The notes under the pieces are model-generated. The model made no database searches. It was not told where the DNA came from and was given only the letters and a program-made list of their open reading frames with translations. Below, piece after piece: positions 10,717 to 21,109 of a stretch of 64,000 nucleotides of DNA. Both the position numbers and the translations under genes were made by a program. The DNA is from Diphasiastrum complanatum (taxonomy: Eukaryota; Streptophyta; Lycopodiopsida; Lycopodiales; Lycopodiaceae). The stretch lies in contig CM055092.1 in assembly GCA_029204225.1 (NCBI GenBank), positions 24,348,881 to 24,412,880 of the forward strand, written 5' to 3'. The stretch's first letter is position 1, and each line of letters begins with the position of its first letter.

Positions 10717-11880
10717 AAACTTAACTTCCCATTAGAAAACTATGAGTCTTAAATGCCACTGGTATGGTTAGAGTACAGAGTGTCGTCTGCATTACAAGTC
10801 AATTTTATTATATATAGTGGGTTATACAGCTAGGTCACATTATAAAGCGTATTGCTCTCCAAATGTTTGAAGAAGGGTCTTTTGATTTTAAAGTGTGTGA
10901 GAAATAAAAAGTGATAATTTGTAGTTCCCTGGTCTGCAATGGGAGAAATACGATGAAGATGACTTTTTTCATATAGTTCGGTACATGAGTCGGAAAAACT
11001 CTTCTTTGAGTTTTGTAGAAGCTGCAATTCTTCAAGAACATTCACCTGAAAAGAAGACTAGTGGTCATGGTAGAAAAAGGTTGGAAATTTCAAGGCACAT
11101 ATATGTTATTTTGCAGTGGTGACAAATAATCAAAATTTCCTTCTGCCTTGTTTCGGGTAAAAATGATAATTTGCAATGGTTCAGTGGCTTCTAAAAATGT
11201 TCCTGATTCTTATTTTCTGCAGACAGCTTTTGCTTCCGAGATCCAATCAGAGTAAATCTTCATGTCATGCGAAGCGAATCGTGTTTACTAAAGGTAGTGT
11301 TGATACGTGCAGTGTTGTGCATTTCATCTCAAGATTTATAGAAAGCAAGATGTCATAAATAGTTGCTCAAACCTAATCATGTATGTTTATTTGAGCTAAA
11401 TTTCTAGTTGTTTGTTTCCAATAAAGAGCAAATTGTTTCCATATGCTTAACAATGTGTTGAAAACTCATATGTTCTTTTAGCAACACCCAACAAAGCAGC
11501 AATAGTACAAGAAGAAAGCAGACTTGCTTATAGGGACCTATTTGGACTAGTAGATAATGTTGAGAAAGATGTTCCAACGACCAAAAAAATCAAGTTCACC
11601 TTTCTACACGAGCTTGCAAATATTCCCTTGGACGAGTTGGAGATGGTGAGAATTTTAAAAATCCCTTCTAGCCTAAAAGTATTGATGCTTAAGATATTAG
11701 CCACTTCAATCCATGCTCTTTAAACTGTAATCATGTTTCTAGGCCATATATGTCTAGTCACCTCGCTTTATTATTATCCAAGAAGGATTGAATATGATTG
11801 CTTTCAAATGAAAATGTTGCAGGAAAAGAAAGCTGTACTTCATGCTAGTTCTCAACATCAATATGGTCTAAAGCACTAGG
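10684..11880 (+). pseudogene. AP2 gene fragment C (e4-e8), plus strand
   Basis: Begins at the end of intron 3 inside the Copia-D chimera. e4 (about 10694-10765) is damaged and an internal stretch after it is deleted (GTACAGAGTGTCG), exactly as in copy G at 34511. e5 (about 10930-11060) reads YDEDDFFHIVRYMSRKNSS. e6 (about 11210-11290), e7 (about 11475-11645) and e8 (about 11820-11880, ending in TAG) follow with introns. The e8 reading is ASSQHQYGLKH-stop, as in copy H. Reading frame not traceable end to end, so a pseudogene fragment. Confidence 0.75.
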
Positions 11881-12486
11881 AACTTACATTCAATAGACTT
11901 TACAAAACATTACTTGTTTAAATTGAATGTACTACATGCCTGCTTTGCAAATGTTGGATTTTTTCTAGAAGCTTGGCAAATCATACCTTGTTATCAAATG
12001 CTCATAGCTCTTCAAATAGTTATGTTTGTGTTATTTTGCTTCGATTCTAGGTAATTGTGAGAAATGGTATCGAGCATGGTGATTCCATTAGGTTCAAGGA
12101 GTAATATTTAGCACTTAGCAGACATGACTCCTATTGTGCATGTATGCTAACAAATTAGTCTAAGAAACTCCAAATTATTTGAGTGAGAGAGAGAGAGAGA
12201 GAGATACCTTTGATTCAGTTGATACACACACACACATACATACACCAATAAATATATAAATATATATAAACATAGAAAAGTGCACACACACACACACACA
12301 CATTCAATTGTACTTCCAAGGATTGAATCTTGAAAGGAAAGAGCTAAATGCTACTTAAAAATTCCAACTCTATGTAGTGTTGTGTTTTTCTTTCTATCTT
12401 TTTGGTAGTGTCTCTCTATTTTTTGTTCTTGGTGGTGCAATTATCCTCCGAAGTGGTTCTTAAAGTTCTTGATCACCCTTCTAAGG
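11881..12486 (+). repeat. Repeat R, plus orientation, with GA and CA microsatellites
   Basis: Reverse complement of 4740-5410. Holds (GA)n near 12183-12205, a CA-rich tract near 12225-12245 and (CA)n near 12280-12301, the counterparts of the TC and TG tracts of minus-strand copies. No gene. Confidence 0.7.
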
Positions 12487-13483
12487 CATCAGAGATAGAG
12501 ATTTATTCAAATCCATATTAGTAATCTAGCGAAAGTTGATTGGTGGTAGTTTTTGTGTTGATGCATTAGTCATAAAAAATGTATGTCGTAAGGCTTGGCA
12601 TGATTGAAGATTGAATAGAAAAGACCATAAATTTGGAGATTTGGTATTTATGATAAGATGAAATTGTTTACAGGGAAATTGAAGTTTACAACATAAGTTC
12701 TTATCATGTCAGACATCTTGTTTTTAGGAGTGCTATTTTTGAAATGTTTAGATAGAGAGTGCTTTAATGCTCTATTTAATGACAATCGGTTACAAAAGCA
12801 TTGGCAGCCTAAACTTATTTCTAAATCAGCACCATGTTTTTTTCTATCTATTTCATTATTTACTTTGTTGTTTTCCGATAGTCAATTCTCTATTTTCTCT
12901 GAAAAACACAATAACTATACATACATATGTATGTATGTATAAAAAAAAAGCATAAAATAAAAAGTTTAAAATAGTTACATTATGTAAAACAATTTAAAAT
13001 TAAACATGAAGAGACTAAAAATTACCAGAATTGCTATTTTTTGAATAAAATAGTGAAACCAATCTTTGCAAAGTTTACCGTTGATTCAAAATAGTACAAT
13101 CTGCTTAGCTTGAGCTTTGTGAGGGTTAGTTTGCATCATACGTAAGTTTGTTGTGCAATGTCATTATGAACCATCCTCGACCTAGTTGATAGACACAAAA
13201 CATCAAAATTGACTCGAGAGTGGGTTAAAACCATGTGAAGCATGATTATTTAAAGTACTTATGTGGGGGTTGTTCTTTGGTGAAGGTTCAACCCTCATTA
13301 AAGCTCTAGTTACTTATCGACCCTTCAAGAAGATTTTGAGATCTTGTTTCATAATACTCTATATGTTTTGTAGTTTTTTTTTCCATAATTGCCAAAGAAG
13401 CAATTTGTCTAATATATAAGTTTGAAATTCGACTCATTTTGCACAAATGCTAGTGAAGCTCATACACGTACTTCTTATGAATT

Positions 13484-13741
13484 TTGCTTGAAACTAAAAA
13501 CCAAAATTTATGCACTTCTTTTGTGGAGCAATGCACAGATTTCCCAGATCCAACCATCAAACAATTTCCAACATCTACACGTGATTTGTTGTTTTTAGGA
13601 AGAATAATAATGAAGTGGGACAATTTTTGGCCTGGTGGCATTCAATTCCAATTCGCCACCAAAGTCCTAGAGGATTACATAATAATTGCCAAAAATTTCC
13701 AATTATTACAGAGTGACAATACTATTAACATCCATCAATGA
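13484..13741 (+). CDS. Conserved hypothetical ORF of repeat R (copy 1)
   Basis: Open frame of 85 codons with no ATG at its 5' edge; the first ATG is in IIMKWDNFWPGG at about residue 43. Near-identical frames occur at 14977-15234, 43151-43408 (minus) and 39739-39978, with mostly substitutions and no stops. Shared core: FVEQCTD.P..TIKQF.TST.D, KWDNFWPGG, TKV.EDYII.AKN. I recognise no domain, signal peptide or membrane segment. It could be a small gene or an exon piece carried by the repeat; function unknown. Confidence 0.4.
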   Translation: MLETKNQNLCTSFVEQCTDFPDPTIKQFPTSTRDLLFLGRIIMKWDNFWPGGIQFQFATKVLEDYIIIAKNFQLLQSDNTINIHQ

Positions 13742-13965
13742 ACTAAAAACTAAACACTATCAATCTTATCACTCACATTCATCCCCATCTCATGCTGACT
13801 CTCATCTATACTCTATTTTTCTCTCTCTCTCACACAACGGAAAAAAGAAAGTCGATCTCTAATTTAGGAGCGAATCACATTTTTGTTCGCGCCAAATGTT
13901 TTTTTTTGGTCAAAAAAATTTGTGTGGATTATCCAGGCGTGGATAATCCACGCGGAATCCAGAAT
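13742..13965 (+). promoter_or_regulatory. CT-rich tract and GTGGATTATCC dyads after the 85-codon ORF
   Basis: CT-rich stretch (CTCTCTCTCTCACACAAC) followed by GCGCC-containing sequence and two facing copies of GTGGAT/ATCCAC. The same arrangement is at 15241-15458, 39979-40200 and, inverted, 42920-43080. It resembles a core promoter or LTR boundary but no TATA box is evident, so the regulatory reading is inference. Confidence 0.3.
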
Positions 13966-15458
13966 CTAGATAGAGATTTATTCAAATCCATATTAGTAGA
14001 CAGTTGAAATATTAAAAAGTCTAGCGAAAGTTGATTGGTGGTAGTTTTTGTGTTGATGTGTTAGTCATGAAAAATGTATGGCGTAAGGCTTGGCATGATC
14101 GAAGATTGAATAGAAAAGATCATAAAGTTGGAGATTTGGTATTTATGATAAGATGAAGTTATCTACAAGGAAATTGAAGTTTACAGCATAAGTGCTTACC
14201 ATGTCAGACATCTTGTTTTTAGGAGTGTTATTTTTGAAATGTTTAGATAGAGAGTGCTTTAATGCTCTATTTAATGATAGTCGGTTACAAAAGCATTGGC
14301 AGCCTAAACTTATTTCTAAATCAACATCATGTTTTTTTCTATCTATTTCATTCTTTACTTTGTTATTATCCAATAGTTGATTATCTATTTCCTCTGAAAA
14401 ACACAATGACTATACATACATATGTATGTATGTATAAAAAAAAAGCATAAAATAAAAAGTTCAAAATAGTTACATTATGTAAAACAATTTAAAATTAAAC
14501 ATGAAGAGACTAGAAATTACCAGAATTGCTATTTTTAAATAAAAAAGTCAAACCAATCTTTGCAAAGTTTGCCATTGGTTCAAAATAGTACAATCTGCTT
14601 AACTTGAGCTTTGCGAGGGTTAGTTTGCATCATATGTAACTTTGCTGTGCAATGTCATTATGAACCATCGTCGACCTAGTTGATAGACACAAAACATGAA
14701 AATTGACTCGAGAGAGGGTTAAAACCATGTGAAGCATGATTATTTATAGTACTTATGCGGGGGTTGTTCTTTGGTGAAGGTTCAACCCTCATCGAAGCTC
14801 TAGTTACTTATTGACCCTTCAAGAAGATTTTGAGATCTTGTTCCATAGTACTTTGTATGTTTTGTAGTTTTTTTTCCATAATTGCCAAAGAAGCAATTTG
14901 TCTAATATATAAGTTTGAAATTTGACTCATTTTGCACAAATGCTAGTGAAGCTCATACACGTACTTTTTATGAATTTTGCTTGAAACTAAAAACCAAAAT
15001 TTATACACCTCTTTTGTGGAGCAATGCACAGATTCTCCAAATCTAACCATCAAACAATTTCCAACATCTACACATGATTTGGTGTTTTTAGGAGGAATAA
15101 TAATGAAGTGGGACAATTTTTGGCCTGGGGGCATTCGATTTCAATTTGCCACCAAAGTCCTAGAGGATTACATAATACTTGCCAAAAATTTCCAATTATT
15201 ACAGAGTCACAATACTATTAATATCCATCAATGAACTAAAAACTAAACACTATCAATCTTCTCACTCACATTCATCCCAATCTCATCCTCACTCTCATCT
15301 ATACTCTGTTTTTCTCTCTCTCTCACACAACTAAAAAAAGAAAGTCGATCTCTAATTTAGGAGCGAAACACATTTTCGTTCGCGCCAAAGGCTTCTTTAT
15401 GGTCAAAAGAATTTGTGGGGATTATCCAGGCGTGGATAATCCACGCGGAATCCAGAAT
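13966..15458 (+). repeat. Tandem duplication unit 2
   Basis: Direct copy of 12487-13965 with scattered substitutions. It repeats every landmark in order: gypsy-like segment near 14060-14160, open stretch at 14192-14380, palindrome near 14415, 85-codon ORF, CT tract and terminal dyad. The junction between units is ATCCAGAATCTAGATAGAG at about 13960. Confidence 0.7.
14977..15234 (+). CDS. Conserved hypothetical ORF of repeat R (copy 2)
   Basis: Second copy of the 85-codon frame, in the second tandem unit. It keeps length, frame and the KWDNFWPGG core; changes such as TRD to THD and an I to L near the end are conservative. No known domain. Same caveat about the missing 5' ATG. Confidence 0.4.
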   Translation: MLETKNQNLYTSFVEQCTDSPNLTIKQFPTSTHDLVFLGGIIMKWDNFWPGGIRFQFATKVLEDYIILAKNFQLLQSHNTINIHQ

Positions 15459-15692
15459 GAAAAACAACAAAGTAAAGAATGAAACAGATAGAAAAAAACA
15501 AGGTGCTGATTTAGAAATAATTTTAGGCTGCCGATGCTGTCGTAACTGACTATCATTAAATAGAGCATTAAAGCACTCTCTATCTAAACATTTCAAAAAA
15601 AGCACTCCTAAAAACAAGATGTCTGACATGATAAGAACTTATGTTGTAAACTTCAATTTCCCTATAAACAACTTTATCTTATCATAAATACC
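15459..15692 (-). repeat. Inverted piece of repeat R
   Basis: Reverse-complement copy of about 12660-12890, placed head to head against tandem unit 2. It breaks off at ATACCATATCCC, where AP2-gene sequence starts. This is the turning point of a large inverted arrangement: R and AP2 run plus at 10684-15458 and minus from here. Confidence 0.65.
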
Positions 15693-17511
15693 ATATCCCT
15701 TCTTGGATAATAATAAAGCGAGTTGACTAGACATATATGGCCTAGAAACACGATTACAATTTAAAGAGCATGGATTGACGTGGCTAATATCTTAAGCATC
15801 AATACTTTTAGGCTAGAAGGGATTTTTAAAATTCTCACCATCTCCAGCTCCTCCAAGGGAATATTTGCAATCTCGTGTAGAAAGGTGAACTTGATTTTTT
15901 TGGTCGTTGGAACATCTTTCTCAACATCATCTACTGGTCCAAATAGGTCCCTATAAGCGTGTCTGCATTCTTCTTGTCCTATTGCTACTTTGTTGGGTGT
16001 TGCTAAAAGAATATATGAATTTTCAGCACATTGTTAAGCAGATGGAAACAATATGCTCTTATTGGAAACAAACAACTAGAAATTTAGCTCAAATAAACAT
16101 ACATGATTAGATTTGAGCAACTACTAATGACATCTTGCTTTCTATAAATCTTGAGATGAAATCTACAACACTGCACGTATCAACACTACATTCAGTAAAC
16201 ACGATTCGCTTTGCATGACGTGAAGATTTACTCTGATTGGATCTCGGAAGCAAAAGCTATCTGCAGAAAATGAGAATCAAGAACATTTTTAGAAGCCACT
16301 GAACCATTGCAAATTATCATTTTTAAACGAAACAAGGCAGAAGGAAATTCTGATTATTTGTCACCACTGCATAATAACATATATGTGCCTTGAAATTTCC
16401 AACCTTTTTCTACCATGACCACTAGTCTTCTTTTCAGGTGAATGTTCATGAAGAATTGCAGCTTCTACAAAACTCAAAGAAGAGTTTTTCCGACTCATGT
16501 ACCGAACTATATAAAAAAAGTCATTTTCATCGTATTTTTTCCACTGTAGTCACAAATGTACACCAGGGAACTATAAATTATCACTTTTTATTTCTCACAT
16601 ATGGGAAATTAAACACACGTTAAAATCAAAAGACGCTTCTTCAAATATTTGCAGAGCAATGCGCTTTATAATGTGACCTAGCTGTATAACCCACTATATA
16701 TAATAAAGTTGACTTTAAATGCAGACAACAGAGAGCGATATTACTACCAACAAGATCAAAATCTTTGTACTCTAACCATAGCAGTGGCATTTCAGACTCC
16801 TAGTCTTCTAATGGGAAGTTAAGTTTCTTGGTGTGACCAAGTTTAATTGCTGCCCTATCATAATTCCTGAGCCACAGAATAATTCTAACACATTAGCAGA
16901 CCAACGGAGTTATGAACGATATTTAGAATGGTAATTTCATAAACCAGAAAGTCATTGAGAATCAGTTAACTGCCACCAGTTTACACAAACCTGGTTGCTG
17001 CTATCTCATTATGATAGGCACCTGCAAAGCAAAGTGGCGATTATTAGCGTCAAGAATAAGTCATTTCCGAGTATCCTCGAGGTCTTGTTTTTTGATGAGG
17101 TTGTATCAATCCATAAATTCATTGTCACAAAAATCGTACCAATGGAGAGCTGTCCTGGGTTAGCCATTCTTCCAAAACGTTTGTCCCCTTTTCTTCTCCT
17201 TTTATTGGAAAATGAAAAACCATATAAACTGGTTGCATTTCAAACATATGTAAGTAGCTTTGTAAAGAAAATATAAAATGCTAGATCTTACAAAAAACAA
17301 ATCAAATTTCCTCAGGCCATAGCTACTTTCGTTCTAAGAGACTTTACATGTAAATAGCTTTACAAATATCATCGATTTCTCACAATAATTATTTTTCAAA
17401 GAATTCATGTAATCCGGTGGAACATATTTTCTTTCCATGCCAGATATTTGCTTCCCATCTCCCCGTTCGTTTTCTATGATAAACACCTTTATGCTTACTC
17501 CTCCCTGCCAT
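15693..17511 (-). pseudogene. AP2-type gene copy D, the longest single copy (e1-e7), minus strand
   Basis: Right to left: e1 at 17441-17511 (ATG at 17511-17509; SKHKGVYHRKRTGRWEANI), e2 near 17150-17210, mini-exon e3 at 16991-17021, e4 near 16785-16870, e5 near 16430-16550, e6 near 16215-16270, e7 near 15839-16000. e8 is missing because the copy is cut at 15693. The e1 donor is GCATGG instead of GTATGG, and e4 carries LGDTKKL-type changes. Family knowledge: AP2 domains bind DNA and regulate development. This copy is probably not functional, but the exon order is complete. Confidence 0.75.
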
Positions 17512-18085
17512 AGCTGCCCGTGAATTTCACTCTCACGTAGAGTTAACCGGCAAAATCAACGTAGAGGATTGCGATTGCCTGAGAAAAAATCATCTGTAGT
17601 CGAAACTTACAATGAAGGAGCATGATAGCTAACTGTGATATGAAGTATGAAAAATCGGAGGTAGCGTGGAAGCAAACATATGAGATACAATGTCACCCGA
17701 GTTAGACAAAATGGGTTCTCTAAAATTTTATTGGTCCACGTATTTGATGGGTAGTTGAAAGGCAGTTCAAGTGAGGATGAAGGCAAAACACGTGCATTTT
17801 AGAGAGACTGAACACGAGCTTTCAGAAACTTCTGGAAAGCGAACTTTCCACAGAGTGCGCGCAAGCAATGGATCGAGAGACAAGAATGTGAGTTTGAGAG
17901 AGGGAGTTGAGAGATGGAGAGAGGAGAATGTGTCTTCTTGTGGATTGGGAAAGGTTCCTTTGATGAGATAGGAGGAAATTAAACACACGCTCTAATTCGT
18001 TTTAATGTATCTTGTTTGCAGATAAGCGTATGATTTATTCTGATTCATATTTGCTTTCCCGACTCAATGGAGAGAGAGAGAGAGT
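17512..18085 (-). repeat. AP2 gene 5' leader, minus strand (duplicated at 35385-35948)
   Basis: Immediately upstream of e1 on the minus strand, containing the leader and a purine-rich stretch ending in a (GA)n run. Almost base-for-base identical to 35385-35948. Short frames exist on both strands (17771-17971 plus, 17767-17988 minus) but are compositional. Confidence 0.7.
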
Positions 18086-18373
18086 GATCTGTAGCTATGG
18101 CCTGAGCAAATTTGATTTGTTTTTTTGTAAGATATAGCGTTTTATATTTTCTTTACAAAGCTACTTACATATGTTTGAAATGCAACCAGTTTATATGGTT
18201 TTTCATTTTCCAATAACAAGAGAAGAAAAGGCGACAAACGTTTTGGAAGAATGGCTAACCCAGGACAGCTCTCCATTGGTACGATTTTTGTGACAATGAA
18301 TTTATGGATTGATACAACCTCATTAAAAAACAAGACCTCGAGGATGCTCGGAAATGACTTATTCTTGACGCTA
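18086..18373 (+). pseudogene. AP2 e2 region in flipped orientation
   Basis: Plus-strand segment with intron 1, e2 (about 18220-18277) and part of intron 2, joined at GAGAGAGTGATCTGTAGC to the minus-strand leader. The same inverted joint is present at 35949, so the join predates the duplication of this segment. It ends at 18373 where a second minus-strand leader begins. Confidence 0.65.
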
Positions 18374-19282
18374 ATTTCACTCTCACGTAGAGTTAACCGG
18401 CAAAATCGACGTAGAGGATTGCGATTGCCTAAGAAAAAATTATTTGTAGTTGAAACTTACAATGAAGGAGCACGATAGCTAACTGTGATATGAAGTATGA
18501 AAAATCGGAGCTAGCGTGGAAGCAAACATATGAGATAGAATGTCACACGAGTTAGACAAAATATGTTTTCTAAAATTTTATTGGTCCACGTATTTGATGG
18601 GCAGTTGAAAGGCAGTTCAAGTGAGGATGAAGGGAAAACACGTGCATTTTAGAGAGACTGAACACGAGCTTTCAGAAACTTTTGGAAAGCGAACTTTCCA
18701 CAGAGTGCGTGCAAGCGATGGATCGAGAGACAAGAATGTGAGTTTGAGAGAGGGAGTTGAGAGATGGAGAGAGGAGAATGTGTCTTCTTGTGGATTGGGA
18801 AAGGTTGCTTTGATGAGATAGGAGGAAATTAATCACATGCTCTAGTTCATTTTAATGTATCTTGTTTGTAGATAAGCGTATGATTTAGTCTGATTTATAT
18901 TTGCTTTCCCGGCTCAATGGTGAGAGAGAGAGAGATAGAGACAGAAATGCACCAAAGATGCCTTTGATGCTTACAATTCAAATGCTGGGGAGCGGCTGCT
19001 ACACTCCTTGCAAATCGCTAAATAATTTTCTCTTTACTCTGGAGCTGGATTGAACGATCATCAAGAACATATGCTGCCACGCTATTGATTGATCAGGGTT
19101 TTAGAGGCGGGAGGTGGCAGTAGTAATCTGAAGCAATAACCCAGTTACAAACGCGATGAGTTAGAGAGATTAATGCGATTAAGAGACTAAGGGGACGCGA
19201 GAGAGAGAGAGCGCAGGTTGCAGAATGTGAGAGGAGAGAAGATTTGAGAGAGTGGGGAGATTCTCTTTCCATACCAGATATT
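18374..19282 (-). repeat. Second AP2 5' leader plus upstream promoter-like segment (S1), minus strand
   Basis: Repeats the leader of 17512-18085, then continues on the minus strand into the upstream segment S1 (CT-rich on the coding strand, about 18930-19260), also seen at 46200-46620 and 48200-48712. The last 20 bases (TTTCCATACCAGATATT) come from e1 and are the target into which Copia-A copy 2 inserted at 19283. Confidence 0.6.
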
Positions 19283-19937
19283 TGTGAAAATTGTAAACAT
19301 TTCCTAGCTAGTTTGAGGCCTAAATTGGCTAAAATTGTAAATAGTTTTGGTTCTGGAGTTTCACACGTGTGAACCAGGCCACAATGTTTTTATTTACTGT
19401 ATTTTTTCAGTATGATGAAGTGTCAAACTTCATACCCTTCAAAATGAGACCATTTTGATGTATTTTGGTCATATAAGCCATTTTTAGCTATTTTTCCTAT
19501 ATAGGGAATATCTAGGGTCAAGTACCTTCTAGAGAGAGGAGAGAGAGTCATCTTCCTCATCCATAAATAGTAGGGAAGTCGTGGAGAACAGGTTGGAGAA
19601 ACCTTTTGTATGCTTCATTGAGATCAATAGATCATTGTCATTGTTTCTTCCTCCATTGAGAGCATTGTTGTGTGTATTGTCTTCAAGCTATTGTGTATGA
19701 TCTTAGGTGCTTTCCAAAAGTGATAGGCTGATGTATTATGGACTGTATAATGCTATTTTGGGCCGCACTTGATGTTTATGGAAGTTTCCATTTGTGATAA
19801 ATGCTTTTTGATCAAGTTCTTTGCATTCTAGGTAGCATAGAATGTGTTGCCAATTCCTAGCTTATGTAGTTTGGAGTGCAAGCATTCAAGCCAATGATCT
19901 TGGAGTTTAGATCCACTTAGGATCTGTATTTTTCACA
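19283..19937 (+). repeat. 5' LTR of Copia-A copy 2 (655 bp)
   Basis: TGTGAAAA...TTTTCACA. Over the 208 bp shared with its own 3' LTR I see two differences (A/C at base 13, T/C in the CTGTATYTTTTCAG stretch), consistent with a fairly recent insertion. TATA-like CTATATAGGG near 19497-19506. Confidence 0.95.
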
Positions 19938-19952
19938 TGGTATCAGAGCTGG
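19938..19952 (+). promoter_or_regulatory. Primer binding site (initiator Met tRNA)
   Basis: TGGTATCAGAGCTGG follows the LTR end with no spacer. This is the standard plant primer site complementary to the 3' end of initiator methionine tRNA, where minus-strand DNA synthesis starts. Confidence 0.92.
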
Positions 19953-21109
19953 TTGGCTTCTATTTATAGTAAGTATTCCATTTTTGGTGATATTTGGATG
20001 TTTGATCAAGTTCTAGCATGATTTTGCATTGCTTTGTTGATCAAATCTTACTAACCTTTGTTTTGTGAGTTGAACTTGTGGATCAAAAGCATATTTCAGG
20101 TCTATTGAAGATCAGAGGCTGAAAAGAAACTATTTTGGATCAGATCATAACACCTAATCATTTGTGATTGTGAGGCTTGTGCATATTCAATACTAACAAT
20201 GTTCTTTTCAATCCTATTGTTGACAATCTCCATTCTTGGATGAACACTCTCCTTAAGTGGATGAAACTTCTCCTTAAGTGGATGACAAATGCTCTTTTGA
20301 GTGAGTTGTAATTCTCCTAAAGGCTGAGCAAAGCTCCCATTTGGATGAAAGATCCCCTTTTTTGGGTGAACATATTGTAAGCTCCATTGTGAAGAGCATA
20401 TTGTAAAGATTGTCATCAATTTTGGCATAAATTTTGGTGTACTTTGTTGAGCATGTAAGTAACTCTCCTTATGTAATTTGATTGGAGCATTTGCTGGAAG
20501 GTGTTAACCATTATGCAAGTGTGTTTTCAGGTTCTTAACAGGTTGAGGAACATTCTCATGTGAAGTGATCTTAGATCTACATCTAAACACCAAGATTTGA
20601 CAAGATAGTGAAGCTAGTCTTGTGATTCACTAAGTGTGCTCATTCATTCACCTCTAAATCTTGTATTTATCACTTGCTGGAGTTTATAAACTTTTAGAAG
20701 TGTGGTTTACATGTGGTTTTACAGGTTGAATCAATATCTTAGTGTGTTGATCATATGTTGATCAAGTTTGTTCATTACTAGGTAATCTTGGCATCCTAGT
20801 TTTGGGTATTTTCTAAGAATGCAAGTAACTCTTCACACCATAACTTGATTTGGTCACTTGCTGGAAAGTTTGAGAGCTTAAGCAAGAGTGTGTTCAGGTT
20901 GGTTTGATTTTGTAATCCATTCTTAGTGTGTGCAAAGTGTTGCATGTGTTTCAATCTTCCTTTCTATGCTTGGAAACCATCTAGGTTCAAGATAGAAGTG
21001 TTTTAGGGTCCTAAATCTTCATAGATCTCTTTATCTATCATTTGTTGAGAGAAAAGTGAGTGCTAAGTGCTTTAGGACAGAACCTAAAAGTTGAAGAAAC
21101 ATTAGAATC
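19953..21109 (+). other. Untranslated leader of Copia-A copy 2 with short internal repeats
   Basis: About 1.16 kb between PBS and gag ATG, without a long plus-strand frame. It holds imperfect repeats: CTCCTTAAGTGGATGA twice near 20250-20290, and a CACTTGCTGGA.....GTGTGTTCAGGTT-like block about three times (near 20490, 20670 and 20860). This is where packaging signals of copia elements lie; no specific motif is identified. Confidence 0.6.

Larger units (their letters stand above)
12487..13965 (+). repeat. Tandem duplication unit 1 (R plus conserved 85-codon ORF)
   Basis: First of two adjacent direct repeats (unit 2 at 13966-15458), starting at GATAGAGATTTATTC and ending at a dyad TGGATAATCCACGCGGAATCCAG. 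A segment near 12560-12680 reads like a gypsy integrase C-terminus with stops and a shift (WHDR...VGD.VF.I, then FTGKLKF). An 80-codon open stretch at 12706-12942 (MSDILFLG...) follows. The palindromic ATACATACATATGTATGTAT lies near 12917. The unit looks like the 3' end and flank of an unrecognised LTR element. Confidence 0.65.

Noticed and set aside
12706-12942. MSDILFLG... frame as a separate small gene (also near 14192, 31225 and 38590)
   Set aside because: It follows a decayed gypsy-integrase-like segment and ends in the ATGTATGT palindrome; frames differ between copies.
17767-17988. 66- and 73-codon frames on opposite strands, repeated at 18621, 35631 and 46689
   Set aside because: Both strands open at once in purine-rich AP2 leader sequence; more likely composition than coding.
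19938-19952. Possible tRNA gene at TGGTATCAGAGC sites (also 28370, 44221 and 57569)
   Set aside because: These are primer binding sites beside LTR ends; no cloverleaf sequence follows.
20102-20428. 108-codon minus-strand frame in the Copia-A leader with repeated HP motifs
   Set aside because: Produced by short repeats in the untranslated leader; starts without support and has no homology.
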